A stretch of 64,000 bases of DNA, from positions 3,507,648 to 3,571,647 of the forward strand of contig SSNP01000037.1 in the NCBI GenBank assembly GCA_006937955.1, written 5' to 3'. This DNA comes from Pachypanchax playfairii (lineage: Eukaryota > Chordata > Actinopteri > Cyprinodontiformes > Aplocheilidae). Of the stretch, positions 46,120 to 60,000 are shown piece by piece. The translations under genes and the position numbers were made by a program. The notes beneath the pieces are model-generated. The model saw only the letters and a list, made by a program, of their open reading frames with translations, was not told the origin of the DNA and did not search any database. Each line of letters starts with the position of its first letter. Position 1 is the first letter of the stretch.

Positions 46120-46860
46120 ATCTGTTTTAATTTGCAGTTTTGGTTTTCTGTGAATCCAACCGGATAGCTGATATCCAGAACTCTGAAGCTCTTTACTCTG
46201 TCACACCTTTCAGGGTCACATGGACCAGGGTTCAGGTAACCCACGCAGGTTTCTGTGCATGAGTGCAGATGGATGAACAATTAGTCCAGCTTAGCAGAAG
46301 TTTTCAGCAGCTTAGCAAATGTTGGAACTTGTTTTGCTTTGAGACAGCTGATCAGAACATGCTTTCATGTCTGTTTGGTTTTAGTTTGGTTCCTCAGCAG
46401 GAACAGATGGAGTTGAAAGAGCTGCAGCGTTTGGTCCTGGGGGGGCGGGGCCTGGTGGGGGCTTACAGTTTCAGTCATCAGTCATGTCCTGGCAGCTCAT
46501 TACAATGCTCGGAGTGCTGCAACAAAGCTTCCTGTCAAGTCCGCTGTTTAGGAAGCAGCTCGTCCTGCAGGCTGCGACCAGGATCAATAAGTTCTTCTAT
46601 TGATCATTGAAACCGCTGCTGATCGATTGGATGACTGAAGAACCCGTTCAGGTGGAAAAGATTTATTTCAGACAAGAAAAAAACTACTTGATCAAATCAT
46701 AAATCACTTTCTCTCAGATTTATTATGAAGTTAGAACCAGTTCTATCTTCAGTTTTAGATTCTGATCTGAGGTTTTAGAACACGGGATCATTTATTGATT
46801 GACTGCCAGTAGATCAATAAATAATTCCAGTTCCTCATATTGAAACTCAGCAGAACAAGA
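46120..46860. other. intergenic, no gene seen
   Basis: A 115-codon frame at 46263-46610 has no recognisable similarity. Confidence 0.45.
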
Positions 46861-46882
46861 GTTTCTGATCTGAAAGCTGTTG

Positions 46883-47025
46883 GAGGGAAACGGGTTGATA
46901 CCTGAACAGAACCGTGTTCTGCTGGAGGGAAACGGGCTGATACCTGAACAGAACCGTGTTCTGCTGGAGGGAAACGGGCTGATACCTGAACAGAACCGTG
47001 TTATGCTGGAGGGAAACGGGTTGAT
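46883..47025. repeat. 42-bp minisatellite
   Basis: About 3.4 units with ggagggaaacgggctgatac and ctgaacagaaccgtgttctg. Confidence 0.93.
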
Positions 47026-47039
47026 TAAAAACTGCTTTG

Positions 47040-48054
47040 TTTGTTTGTGATTTAAAAGTTGAATCTTAAACAAATGTTCTTCATGCCGGTTTCTGCAGAA
47101 CTGGAAGTCTGCAGTGTTCAGATCCAAGTCATGTGACTGTAGAGGGAATCCATGGTCTGTCCGTCTTTTCTTCACCATCAGCTGTAAAACGCTGGTCGGG
47201 ATGTGACTTCAGTCTTTCAGCAGCTGTTTGAACATCTGGTTGCCTGTCAGAAGGTTTCTGCAGTCGACTAGCAGCAAACAGCTGGATGTGTTCGGATCAG
47301 GAGGCTGTAATTCGCTCTCGGACGTCTCTGATTACTCTTCAGTTTGTGATGCAGAGACGTCAACAAAGCAGAAAATAACAATCTTTCATTACAGCAGCAG
47401 GATTTAATATCATCCGCTCCTTCGAGTCTCATGACTCGCTCAGAGAACAGGATTTAATAACGCTGCAGGTAAAGACGAGACCACAGCAGCCTGAATATAC
47501 AGTTACATGTGGAGTTTACAGACAGCTGGAAGATCTGAAGGAGACACACTTTACTAGGTTTACCAGAACCTTCTGGTTCATGTCTCGTCTTAATCCACCA
47601 GACCAGTTTATTTTTTATTTTTCCTAAATGAAGAGGCGTCAAGATCCTTTATGAGAGACATGGTTCTAACCTGTTCTGTCAATGTTGACAGATTCATTTT
47701 AATCAGGAATAAATCCAGTTTCACTCTTCACATTCTCAGACACTCTGTTAATGAAAAGTTCCCAAACTTTGACTCTCAAGTCGGAGAACGTGAGCTGATC
47801 TAAACTTAAACTCAGTTTGTTGGAAACTTCAGTGAAGATGAACACAAAAATCCCGAAGTGTCTGTCAGAGACGTCCTGATGTACTTCTGGTGGAACAAAT
47901 ATTTCCACATCAAGACGTGCCGTGCTGATGGACTCCTACCCAAAAAGATTTATTGCTGTGATAAAAACCAATATAACTTAAAGGATGTACATATTTATAC
48001 AACTTAAAGTTTTTCTTTTTAATTCTTCATTCTTTCAGCTTTTTTTCAGTTGCA
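47040..48054. other. intergenic, no gene seen
   Basis: The last 130 bases (tggactcctacccaaaaaga, ttattgctgtgataaaaac) resemble the end of a dispersed fish repeat. The 17-bp array starts directly after it. Confidence 0.45.
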
Positions 48055-51000
48055 CTGTACTGGTTATATAAGTGTACAGGTTATAGAGGTGTACAGGTTA
48101 TAGAGGTGTACTGGTTATATAAGTGTACAGGTTATAGAGGTGTACAGGTTATAGAGGTGTACTGGTTATATAAGTGTACAGGTTATAAGGTGTACAGGTT
48201 ATATAAGTGTACAGGTTATATAGGTGTACAGGTTATATAAGTGTACAGGTTATATAGGTGTACAGGTTATATAGGTGTACAGGTTATATAAGTGTACAGG
48301 TTATATAGGTGTACTGGTTATATAAGTGTACAGGTTATATAAGTGTACAGGTTATATAGGTGTACAGGTTATATAAGTGTACAGGTTATAAGTGTACAGG
48401 TTATATAGGTGTAGAGGTTATATAGGTGTACAGGTTATATAGGTGTGGAGGTTATATAGGTGTACAGGTTATATAGGTGTGGAGGTTATATAGGTGTACA
48501 GGTTATATAAGTGTACAGGTTATATAGGTGTACAGGTTATATAGGTGTACAGGTTATATAAGTGTACAGGTTATAAGTGTACAGGTTATATAGGTGTACA
48601 TGTTATATAAGTGTACAGGTTATATAGGTGTACAGGTTATATAGGTGTACAGGTTATATAGGTGTGGAGGTTATATAGGTGTACAGGTTATATAGGTGTG
48701 GAGGTTATATAGGTGTACAGGTTATATAAGTGTACAGGTTATATAAGTGTACAGGTTATATAGGTGTACAGGTTATATAGGTGTACAGGTTATATAGGTG
48801 TACAGGTTATATAGGTGTGGAGGTTATATAGGTGTACAGGTTATATAGGTGTACAGGTTATATAGGTGTACAGGTTATATAGGTGTACAGGTTATAGAGG
48901 TGTACAGGTTACATAGGTGTACTGGTTATATAAGTGTACAGGTTATATAGGTGTACTGGTTATATAAGTGTACAGGTTATAGAGGTGTACAGGTTATATA
49001 GGTGTGGAGGTTATATAGGTGTACAGGTTATATAGGTGTGGAGGTTATATAGGTGTACAGGATATATAGGTGTGGAGGTTATATAGGTGTACAGGTTATA
49101 TAGGCGTACTGGTTATATAAGTGTACAGGTTATATAGGTGTACAGGTTATATAAGTGTACAGGTTATATAAGTGTACAGGTTATATAAGTGTACAGGTTA
49201 TATAGGTGTACAGGTTATATAGGTGTGGAGGTTATATAGGTGTACAGGTTATATAGGTGTACAGGTTATATAAGTGTACAGGTTATATAACTGTACAGGT
49301 TATATAGGTGTACAGGTTATATAAGTGTACAGGTTATATAGGTGTACAGGTTATATAAGTGTACAGGTTATATAAGTGTACAGGTTATATAGGTGTACAG
49401 GTTATATAAGTGTACAGGTTATAAGTGTACAGGTTATATAGGTGCGTACAGGTTATATAGGTGTACAGGTTGTAGAGGTGTGGAGGTTATATAGGTGTAC
49501 AGGTTATATAGGTGCGGAGGTTATAGAGGTGTACAGGTTATATAGTGTACATGTTATAAGGTGTACAGGTTATATAAGTGTACAGGTTATATAAGTGTAC
49601 AGGTTATATAGGTGTACAGGTTATATAGGTGTACAGGTTATATAAGTGTACAGGTTATATAGGTGTACAGGTTATATAAGTGTACAGGTTATATAGGTGT
49701 ACAGGTTATATAGGTGTACAGGTTATATAAGTGTACAGGTTATAGAGGTGTACAGGTTACATAGGTGTACTGGTTATATAAGTGTACAGGTTATATAGGT
49801 GTACTGGTTATATAAGTGTACAGGTTATATAGGTGTACAGGTTATATAGGTGTACAGGTTATATAGGTGTACAGGTTATATAAGTGTACAGGTTATATAA
49901 GTGTACAGGTTATATAGGTGTGTACAGGTTATAGAGGTGTACAGGTTATATAAGTATACAGGTTATATAGGTGTACTGGTTATATAAGTGTACAGGTTAT
50001 AGAGGTGTACAGGTTATATAAGTGTACAGGTTATAAGGTGTACAGGTTATATAAGTGTACAGGTTATATAAGTGTACAGGTTATATAAGTGTACAGGTTA
50101 TATAGGTGTACAGGTTATATAGGTGTACAGGTTATATAGGTGTGGAGGTTATAAGGTGTACAGGTTATATAGGTGTACAGGTTATAGGTTATATAGGTGT
50201 GGAGGTTATATAGGTGTACAGGTTATATAGGTGTGGAGGTTATAAGGTGTACAGGTTATATAAGTGTACAGGTTATATAGGTGTACAGGTTATATAGGTG
50301 TACAGGTTATATAAGTGTACAGGTTATATAGGTGTACAGGTTATAAGGTAAGTGTACAGGTTATATAGGTGTACAGGTTATATAGGTGTACAGGTTATAT
50401 AGGTGTGGAGGTTATATAGGTGTACAGGTTATATAGGTGTGGAGGTTATATAGGTGTACAGGTTATATAAGTGTACAGGTTATATAAGTGTACAGGTTAT
50501 ATAGGTGTACAGGTTATATAAGTGTACAGGTTATATAAGTGTACAGGTTATATAGGTGTAAGGTGTACAGGTTATATAAGTGTACAGGTGTTATAGAGGT
50601 GTACAGGTTATATAAGTGTACAGGTTATAAGGTGTACAGGTTATGTGGAGGTTATATAGGTGTACAGGTTATATAGGTGTGGAGATATAGGTGTACAGGT
50701 TATATAGGTGTACAGGTTATATAAGTGTACAGGTTATATAAGTGTACAGGTTATATAGGTGTACAGGTTATATAGGTGTACAGGTTATATAGGTGTACAG
50801 GTTATATAGGTGTACAGGTTATATAGGTGTGGAGGTTATATAGGTGTACAGGTTATATAGGTGTGGAGGTTATATAGGTGTACAGGTTATATAAGTGTAC
50901 AGGTTATATACAGGTTATATAAGTGTACAGGTTATATAAGTGTACAGGTTATATAGGTGTACAGGTTATATAGGTGTACAGGTTATATAGGTGTACATGT

Positions 51001-54000
51001 TATATAAGTGTACAGGTTATATAGGTGTACAGGTTATATAGGTGTACAGGTTATATAGTGTAGAGGTTATATAGGTGTACAGGTTATATAGGTGTGTACA
51101 GGTTATATAGGTGTACAGGTTATAGAGGTGTACAGGTTATATAAGTGTACAGGTTATAAGGTGTACAGGTTATATAAGTGTACAGGTTATGTACAGGTTA
51201 TATAGGTGTACAGGTTATATAAGTGTACAGGTTATATAGGTGTACAGGTTATATAAGTGTACAGGTTATATAAGTGTACAGATTATATAGGTGTACAGGT
51301 TATATAAGTGAGGTTATATAGGTGTACAGGTTATATAGGTGTACAGGTTATATAAGTGTACAGGTTATATAGGTGTGTACAGGTTATATAGGTGTACAGG
51401 TTATAGAGGTGTACAGGTTATATAGGTGTACTGGTTATATAAGTGTACAGGTTATATAGGTGTACAGGTTATATAGGTGTACAGGTTATATAGGTGTACA
51501 GGTTATATAGGTGTGGAGGTTATATAGGTGTACAGGTTATAGAGGTGTGGAGGTTATATAGGTGTACAGGTTATATAGTATATAGGTGTACAGGTTTATA
51601 TAAGTGTACAGGTTATATAAGTGTACAGGTTATATAGGGTGTACAGGTTATAGAGGTGTACAGGTTATATAAGTATACGGTGTACTGGTTATATAAGTGT
51701 ACAGGTTATATAGGTGTACAGGTTATATAGGTGTACAGGTTATATAGGTGTACAGGTTATATAGGTGTACAGGTTATATAGGTGTACAGGTTATATAGGT
51801 GTACAGGTTATATAGGTGTACAGGTTACATAGGTGTACTGGTTATATAAGTGTACAGGTTATATAGGTGTACTGGTTATATAAGTGTACAGGTTATATAG
51901 GTGTACAGGTTATATAGGTGTACAGGTTATATAGGTGTACAGGTTATATAAGTGTACAGGTTATATAGGTGTACAGGTTATATCGGACAGGTTATATAGG
52001 TGTACAGGTTATATAGGTGTACAGGTGGTTATATAGGTGTACAGGTTATATAGGTGTGGAGGTTATATAGGTGTACAGGTTATATAGGTGTGGAGGTTAT
52101 ATAGGTGTACAGGTTATATAGGTGTGGAGGTTATATAGGTGTACAGGTTATATAAGTGTACAGGTTATATAAGTGTACAGGTTATATAGGTGTACAGGTT
52201 ATATAAGTGTACAGGTTATATAGGTGTACAGGTTATATAGGTGTACAGGTTATATAGGTGTACAGGTTATATAAGTGTACAGGTTATATAGGTGTACAGG
52301 TTATATAAGTGTACAGGTTATATGTGTACAGGTTATAGTGTACAGGTTATATAGGTGTACAGGTTATATAGGTGTACAGGTTATATAGGTGTACAGGTTA
52401 TATAAGTGTACAGGTTATATAAGTGTACAGGTTATATAGGTGTACAGGTTATATAGGTGTGGAGGTTATATAGGTGTACAGGTTATATAGGTGTACAGGT
52501 TATATAAGTGTACAGGTTATATAAGTGTACAGGTTATATAGGTGTACAGGTTATATAGGTGTACAGGTTATATAGGTGTGGAGGTTATATAGGTGTACAG
52601 GTTATATAAGTGTACAGGTTATATAGGTGTACAGGTTATATAGGTGTACAGGTTATATAAGTGTACAGGTTATATAGGTGTACAGGTTATATAGGTGTAC
52701 AGGTTATATAAGTGTACAGGTTATATAAGTGTACAGGTTATATAGGTGTACAGGTTATATAGGTGTGGAGGTTATATAGGTGTACAGGTTATATAGGTGT
52801 ACAGGTTATATAGGTGTACAGGTTATATAAGTGTACAGGTTATATAAGTGTACAGGTTATAGAGGTGTACAGGTTATATAGGTGTACAGGTTATATAAGT
52901 GTACAGGTTATATAGGTGTACAGGTTATATAGGTGTACAGGTTATATAAGTGTACAGGTTATAAGGTGTACAGGTTATATAAGTGTACAGGTTATAGAGG
53001 TGTACAGGTTACATAGGTGTACTGGTTATATAAGTGTACAGGTTATATAGGTGTACTGGTTATATAGTACGGGTTATATAGGTGTACAGGTTATATAGGT
53101 GTACAGGTTATATAGGTGTACAGGTTATATAAGTGTACAGGTTATATAAGTGTACAGGTTATATAGGTGTACAGGTTATATTGGTTATATAAGTGTACAG
53201 GTTATAGAGGTTAAGGTGTACAGGTTATATAAGTGTACAGGTTATATAAGTGTACAGGTTATATAAGTGTACAGGTTATATAAGTGTACAGGTTATATAG
53301 GGTGTACAGGTTATAGAGGTGTACAGGTTATATAAGTATACAGGTTATATAGGTGTACTGGTTATATAAGTGTACAGGTTATATAGGTGTACAGGTTATA
53401 TAAGTGTACAGGTTATATAAGTGTACAGGTTATATAGGTGTACAGGTTATATAGGTGTACAGGTTATATAGGTGTACAGGTTATATAGGTGTACAGGTTA
53501 TATAAGTGTACAGGTTATATAGGTGGGGTTATATAAGTGTACAGGTTATAAGGTGTACAGGTTATATAGGTGTACAGGTTATATAAGTGTACAGGTTATA
53601 TAGGTGTACAGGTTATATAGGTGTACAGTATATAGGTGTACAGGTTATATAGGTGTACAGGTTATATAGGTGTACTGGTTATATAAGTGTACAGGTTATA
53701 GAGGGTACAGGTTATAAGGTGTACAGGTTATATAAGTGTACAGGTTATATAAGTGTACAGGTTATATAGGTGTACAGGTTATATAGGTGTACAGGTTATA
53801 TAGGTGTACAGGTTATATAAGTGTACAGGTTATATAAGTGTACAGGTTATATAGGTGTGTACAGGTTATATAGGTGTACAGGTTATATAAGTGTACAGGT
53901 TATAAGGTGTACAGGTTATATAAGTGTACGTTATATAAGTGTACAGGTTATATAGTGTACAGGTTATATAGGTGTACAGGATAAGTGTACAGGTTATATA

Positions 54001-57000
54001 GGTGTGTAGTGTACAGGTTATATAGGTGTACAGGTATATAAGTGTACAGGTTATAAGGTGTACAGGTTATATAAGTGTACAGGTTATATAAGTGTACAGG
54101 TTATATAGGTGTACAGGTTATATAAGTGTACAGGTTATATAGGTGTACAGGTTATATAGGTGTACAGGTTATATAAGTGTACAGGTTATATAGGTGTACA
54201 GGTTATATAGGTGTACAGGTTATATAAGTGTACAGGTTATAAGGTGTACAGGTTATATAAGTGTACAGGTACAGGTTATATAGGTGACAATATAAGTGTA
54301 CAGGTTATATAGGTGTACAGGTTATATAGGTGTACAGGTTATATAGGTGTACAGGTTATATAGGTGTGGAGGTTATATAGGTGTACAGGTTATATAAGTG
54401 TACAGGTTATATAAGTGTACAGGTTATATAAGTGTACAGGTTATATAGGTGTACAGGTTATATAGGTGTACAGGTTATATAAGTGTACAGGTTATATAAC
54501 TGTACAGGTTATATAGGTGTACAGGTTATATAGGTGTACAGGTTATATAGGTGTACAGGTTATATAAGTGTACAGGTTATATAAGTATACAGGTTATATA
54601 GGTGTACTGGTTATATAAGTGTACAGGTTATAGAGGTGTACAGGTTATATAAGTGTACAGGTTATAAGGTGTGGAGGTTATATAGGTGTACAGGTTATAT
54701 AGGTGTACAGGTTATATAGGTGTACAGGTTATATAGGTGTGGAGGTTATATAGGTGTACAGGTTATATAAGTGTACAGGTTATATAGGTGTACAGGTTAT
54801 ATAAGTGTACAGGTTATATAGGTGTACAGGTTATATAGGTGTACAGGTTATATAGGTGTGGAGGTTATATAGGTGTACAGGTTATATAAGTGTACAGGTT
54901 ATATAGGTGTACAGGTTATATGGGTGTACAGGTTATATAGGTGTGGAGGTTATATAGGTGTACAGGTTATATAGGTGTGGAGGTTATATAGGTGTACAGG
55001 TTATATAAGTGTACAGGTTATATAGGTGTACATGTTATATAGGTGTACATGTTATATAAGTGTACAGGTTATATAGGTGTAGAGGTTATAGAGGTGTACA
55101 GGTTATATAGGTGTGGAGGTTATATAGGTGTACAGGTTATATAGGTGTACAGGTTATATAGGTGTACAGGTTATATAAGTGTACAGGTTATATAAGTGTA
55201 CAGGTTATATAGGTGTACAGGTTATATAGGTGTGGAGGTTATATAGGTGTACAGGTTATATAAGTGTACAGGTTATAGAGGTGTACAGGTTATATAGGTG
55301 TACAGGTTATATAAGTGTACAGGTTATATAGGTGTACATGTTATATAAGTGTACAGGTTATATAGGTGTACAGGTTATATAAGTGTACAGGTTATATAGG
55401 TGTGGAGGTTATATAGGTGTACAGGTTATATAGGTGTGGAGGTTATATAGGTGTACAGGTTATATAGGTGTACAGGTTATATAGGTGTACAGGTTATATA
55501 GGTGTACAGGTTATATAAGTGTACAGGTTATATAGGTGTACAGGTTATATAGGTGTACAGGTTATATAGGTGTACAGGTTATATAGGTGTACAGGTTATA
55601 TAGGTGTACAGGTTATATAGGTGTACAGGTTATATAGGTGTACAGGTTATATAGGTGTACAGGTTATATAAGTGTACAGGTTATAGAGGTGTACAGGTTA
55701 TATAGGTGTACTGGTTATATAAGTGTACAGGTTATATAGGTGTACTGGTTATATAAGTGTACAGGTTATATAGGTGTACAGGTTATATAGGTGTGGAGGT
55801 TATATAGGTGTACAGGTTATATAGGTGTGGAGGTTATATAGGTGTACAGGTTATATAGGTGTGGAGGTTATATAGGTGTACAGGTTATATAAGTGTACAG
55901 GTTATATAGGTGTACAGGTTATATAGGTGTACAGGTTATATAAGTGTACAGGTTATATAGGTGTACAGGTTATATAGGTGTGGAGGTTATATAGATGTAC
56001 AGGTTATATAGGTGTGGAGGTTATATAGGTGTACAGGTTATATAGGTGTAGAGGTTATATATGTGTACAGGTTATATATGTGTACAGTTTATATATGTGT
56101 ACAGGTTATATAGGTTTACAGGTTATATAGGTGTACAGGTTATATAGGTGTACAGGTTATATAAGTGTACTGGTTATATAAGTGTACAGGTTATATAGGT
56201 GTACAGGTTATATAAGTGTACAGTTATAAGGTGTACAGGTTATATAAGTGTACAGGTTATATAGGTGTGGAGGTTATATAGGTGTACAGGTTATATAGGT
56301 GTACAGGTTATATAGGTGTACAGGTTATATAGGTGTACAGGTTATATAAGTGTACAGGTTATATAGGTGTACAGGTTATATAGGTGTACAGGTTATATAG
56401 GTGTGGAGGTTATATAGGTGTACAGGTTATATAGGTGTGGAGGTTATATAGGTGTACAGGTTATATAGGTGTGGAGGTTATATAGGTGTACAGGTTATAT
56501 AAGTGTACAGGTTATATAGGTGTACAGGTTATATAGGTGTACAGGTTATATAGGTGTACAGGTTATATAAGTGTACAGGTTATATAGGTGTACAGGTTAT
56601 ATAGGTGTACAGGTTATAAGTGTACAGGTTATATAGGTGTACATGTTATATAAGTGTACAGGTTATATAGGTGTACAGGTTATATAGGTGTGGAGGTTAT
56701 ATAGGTGTACAGGTTATATAAGTGTACAGGTTATAGAGGTGTACAGGTTATATAGGTGTACAGGTTATATAAGTGTACAGGTTATATAGGTGTACAGGTT
56801 ATATAGGTGTGGAGGTTATATAGGTGTAGAGGTTATATAGGTGTGGAGGTTATATAGGTGTTCAGGTTATATAGGTGTACAGGTTATATAAGTGTACAGG
56901 TTATAAGTGTACAGGTTATATAGGTGTGTACAGGTTATATAGGTGTACAGGTTATATAAGTGTACAGGTTATAAGGTGTACAGGTTATATAGGTGTACAG

Positions 57001-60000
57001 GTTATATAGGTGTACAGGTTATATAAGTGTACAGGTTATAGAGGTGTACAGGTTATAGAGGTGTACTGGTTATATAAGTGTACAGGTTATAAGGTGTACA
57101 GGTTATATAAGTGTACAGGTTATATAGGTGTACAGGTTATATAAGTGTACAGGTTATATAGGTGTACAGGTTATATAGGTGTACAGGTTATATAAGTGTA
57201 CAGGTTATATAGGTGTACTGGTTATATAAGTGTACAGGTTATATACGTGTACAGGTTATATAGGTGTACATGTTATATAAGTGTACAGGTTATATAGGTG
57301 TACAGGTTATATAAGTGTACAGGTTATATAGGTGTGGAGGTTATATAGGTGTACAGGTTATATAGGTGTACAGGTTATATAGGTGTACAGGTTATATAGG
57401 TGTGTACAGGTTATATAGGTGTACAGGTTATATAAGTGTACAGGTTATAAGGTGTACAGGTTATATAAGTGTACAGGTTATATAAGTGTACAGGTTATAT
57501 AGGTGTACAGGTTATATAAGTGTACAGGTTATATAGGTGTACAGGTTATATAGGTGTACAGGTTATATAGGTGTGGAGGTTATATAGGTGTACAGGTTAT
57601 ATAGGTGTGGAGGTTATATAGGTGTACAGGTTATATAAGTGTACAGGTTATATAGGTGTACAGGTTATATAGGTGTACAGGTTATATAGGTGTACAGGTT
57701 ATATAGGTGTGGAGGTTATATAGGTGTACAGGTTATATAGGTGTGGAGGTTATATAGGTGTACAGGTTATATAGGTGTGGAGGTTATATAGGTGTACAGG
57801 GTATATAAGTGTACAGGTTATATAGGTGTACAGGTTATATAGGTGTACAGGATATAGAGGTGTACAGGTTATATAGGTGTACTGGTTATATAAGTGTACA
57901 GGTTATATAGGTGTACTGGTTATATAGGTGTACAGGTTATATAGGTGTGGAGGTTATATAGGTGTACAGGTTATATAGGTGTGGAGGTTATATAGGTGTA
58001 CAGGTTATATAGGTGTGGAGGTTATATAGGTGTACAGGTTATATAAGTGTACAGGTTATAGAGGTGTACAGGTTATATAGGTGTACATGTTATATAAGTG
58101 TACAGGTTATATAGGTGTACAGGTTATATAAGTGTACAGGTTATAAAGGTGTACTGGTTATATAAGTGTACAGGTTATAGATGTTTAAAGGTTATATAGT
58201 GTACATGTTATAAGGTGTACAGGTTATATAAGTGTACAGGTTATATAAGTGTACAGGTTATATAGGTGTACTGGTTATATAAGTGTACGGGTTATATAGG
58301 TGTACAGGTTATATAGGTGCACAGGTTATATAGGTGTACAGCTTATATAGGTGTACAGGTTATATAGGTGTACAGGTTATATAGGTGTACAGGTTATATA
58401 GGTGTACTGGTTATATAAGTGTACAGGTTATATAAGTGTACAGGTTATATAGGTGTACAGGTTATATAGGTGTGGAGGTTATATAGGTGTACAGGTTATA
58501 TAGGTGTGGAGGTTATATAGGTGTACAGGTTATATAAGTGTACAGGTTATAGAGGTGTACAGGTTATATAGTGTACATGTTATAAGGTGTACAGGTTATA
58601 TAAGTGTACAGGTTATATAAGTATACAGGTTATAGAGGTGTACAGGTTATATAAGTGTACAGGTTATATAGGTGTACAGGTTATATAGGTGTACAGGTTA
58701 TATAAGTGTACAGGTTATATAGGTGTACTGGTTATATAAGTGTACAGGTTATATAAGTGTACAGGTTATATAGGTGTACAGGTTATATAAGTGTACAGGT
58801 TATATAGGTGTACAGGTTATATAAGTGTACAGGTTATAAAGGTGTACTGGTTATATAAGTGTACAGGTTATAGATGTTTAAAGGTTATATAGTGTACATG
58901 TTATAAGGTGTACAGGTTATATAAGTGTACAGGTTATATAGGTGTACAGGTTATATAGGTGTACAGGTTATATAAGTGTACAGGTTATATAAGTGTACAG
59001 GTTATAAAGGTGTACTGGTTATATAAGTGTACAGGTTATAGAGGTGTACAGGTTATATAGTGTACATGTTATATAAGTGTACAGGTTATATAGGTGTACA
59101 GGTTATATAGGTGTGGAGGTTATATAGGTGTACAGGTTATATAGGTGTGGAGGTTATATAGGTGTACAGGTTATATAGGTGTACAGGTTATATAGGTGTA
59201 CAGGTTATATAGGTGTACAGGTTATATAAGTGTACAGGTTATATAGGTGTACAGGTTATATAGGTGTGGAGGTTATATAGGTGTACAGGTTATATAGGTG
59301 TGGAGGTTATATAGGTGTACAGGTTATATAGGTGTGGAGGTTATATAGGTGTACAGGTTATATAAGTGTACAGGTTATAGAGGTGTACAGGTTATATAGG
59401 TGTACAGGTTATATAAGTGTACAGGTTATATAGGTGTGGAGGTTATATAGGTGTACAGGTTATATAGGTGTGGAGGTTATATAGGTGTACAGGTTATATA
59501 GGTGTGGAGGTTATAAGGTGTACAGGTTATATAGGTGTACAGGTTATATAGGTGTACAGGTTATATAAGTGTACAGGTTATATAGGTGTACAGGTTATAT
59601 AGGTGTACAGGTTATATAGGTGTGGAGGTTATATAGGTGTACAGGTTATATAGGTGTAGAGGTTATATAGGTGTACAGGTTATATAGGTGTACAGGTTAT
59701 ATAGGTGTACTGGTTATATAAGTGTACAGGTTATATAGGTGTACAGGTTATATAGGTGTGGCGGTTATATAGGTGTGCAGGTTATATAAGTGTACAGGTT
59801 ATATAGGTGTACAGGTTATATAGGTGTGGAGGTTATATAGGTGTACAGGTTATATAGGTGTGGAGGTTATATAGGTGTACAGGTTATATAGGTGTACAGG
59901 TTATAGAGGTGTACAGGTTATATAGGTGTACATGTTATATAAGTGTGGGGGTTATATAGGTGTAGAGGTTATATAAGTGTACAGGTTATAAAGGTGTACT

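Noticed and set aside
44488..46280. Open frames of 400-529 codons rich in FQLLGVFQLL or GVSAAGGVSA, and QLKHPQ on the other strand
   Set aside because: These are by-products of the 18-bp minisatellite. Several frames on both strands are open at once, which real genes do not show.
46263..46610. 115-codon frame as a gene
   Set aside because: No similarity recognised; it follows a SINE and has no supporting exon structure.
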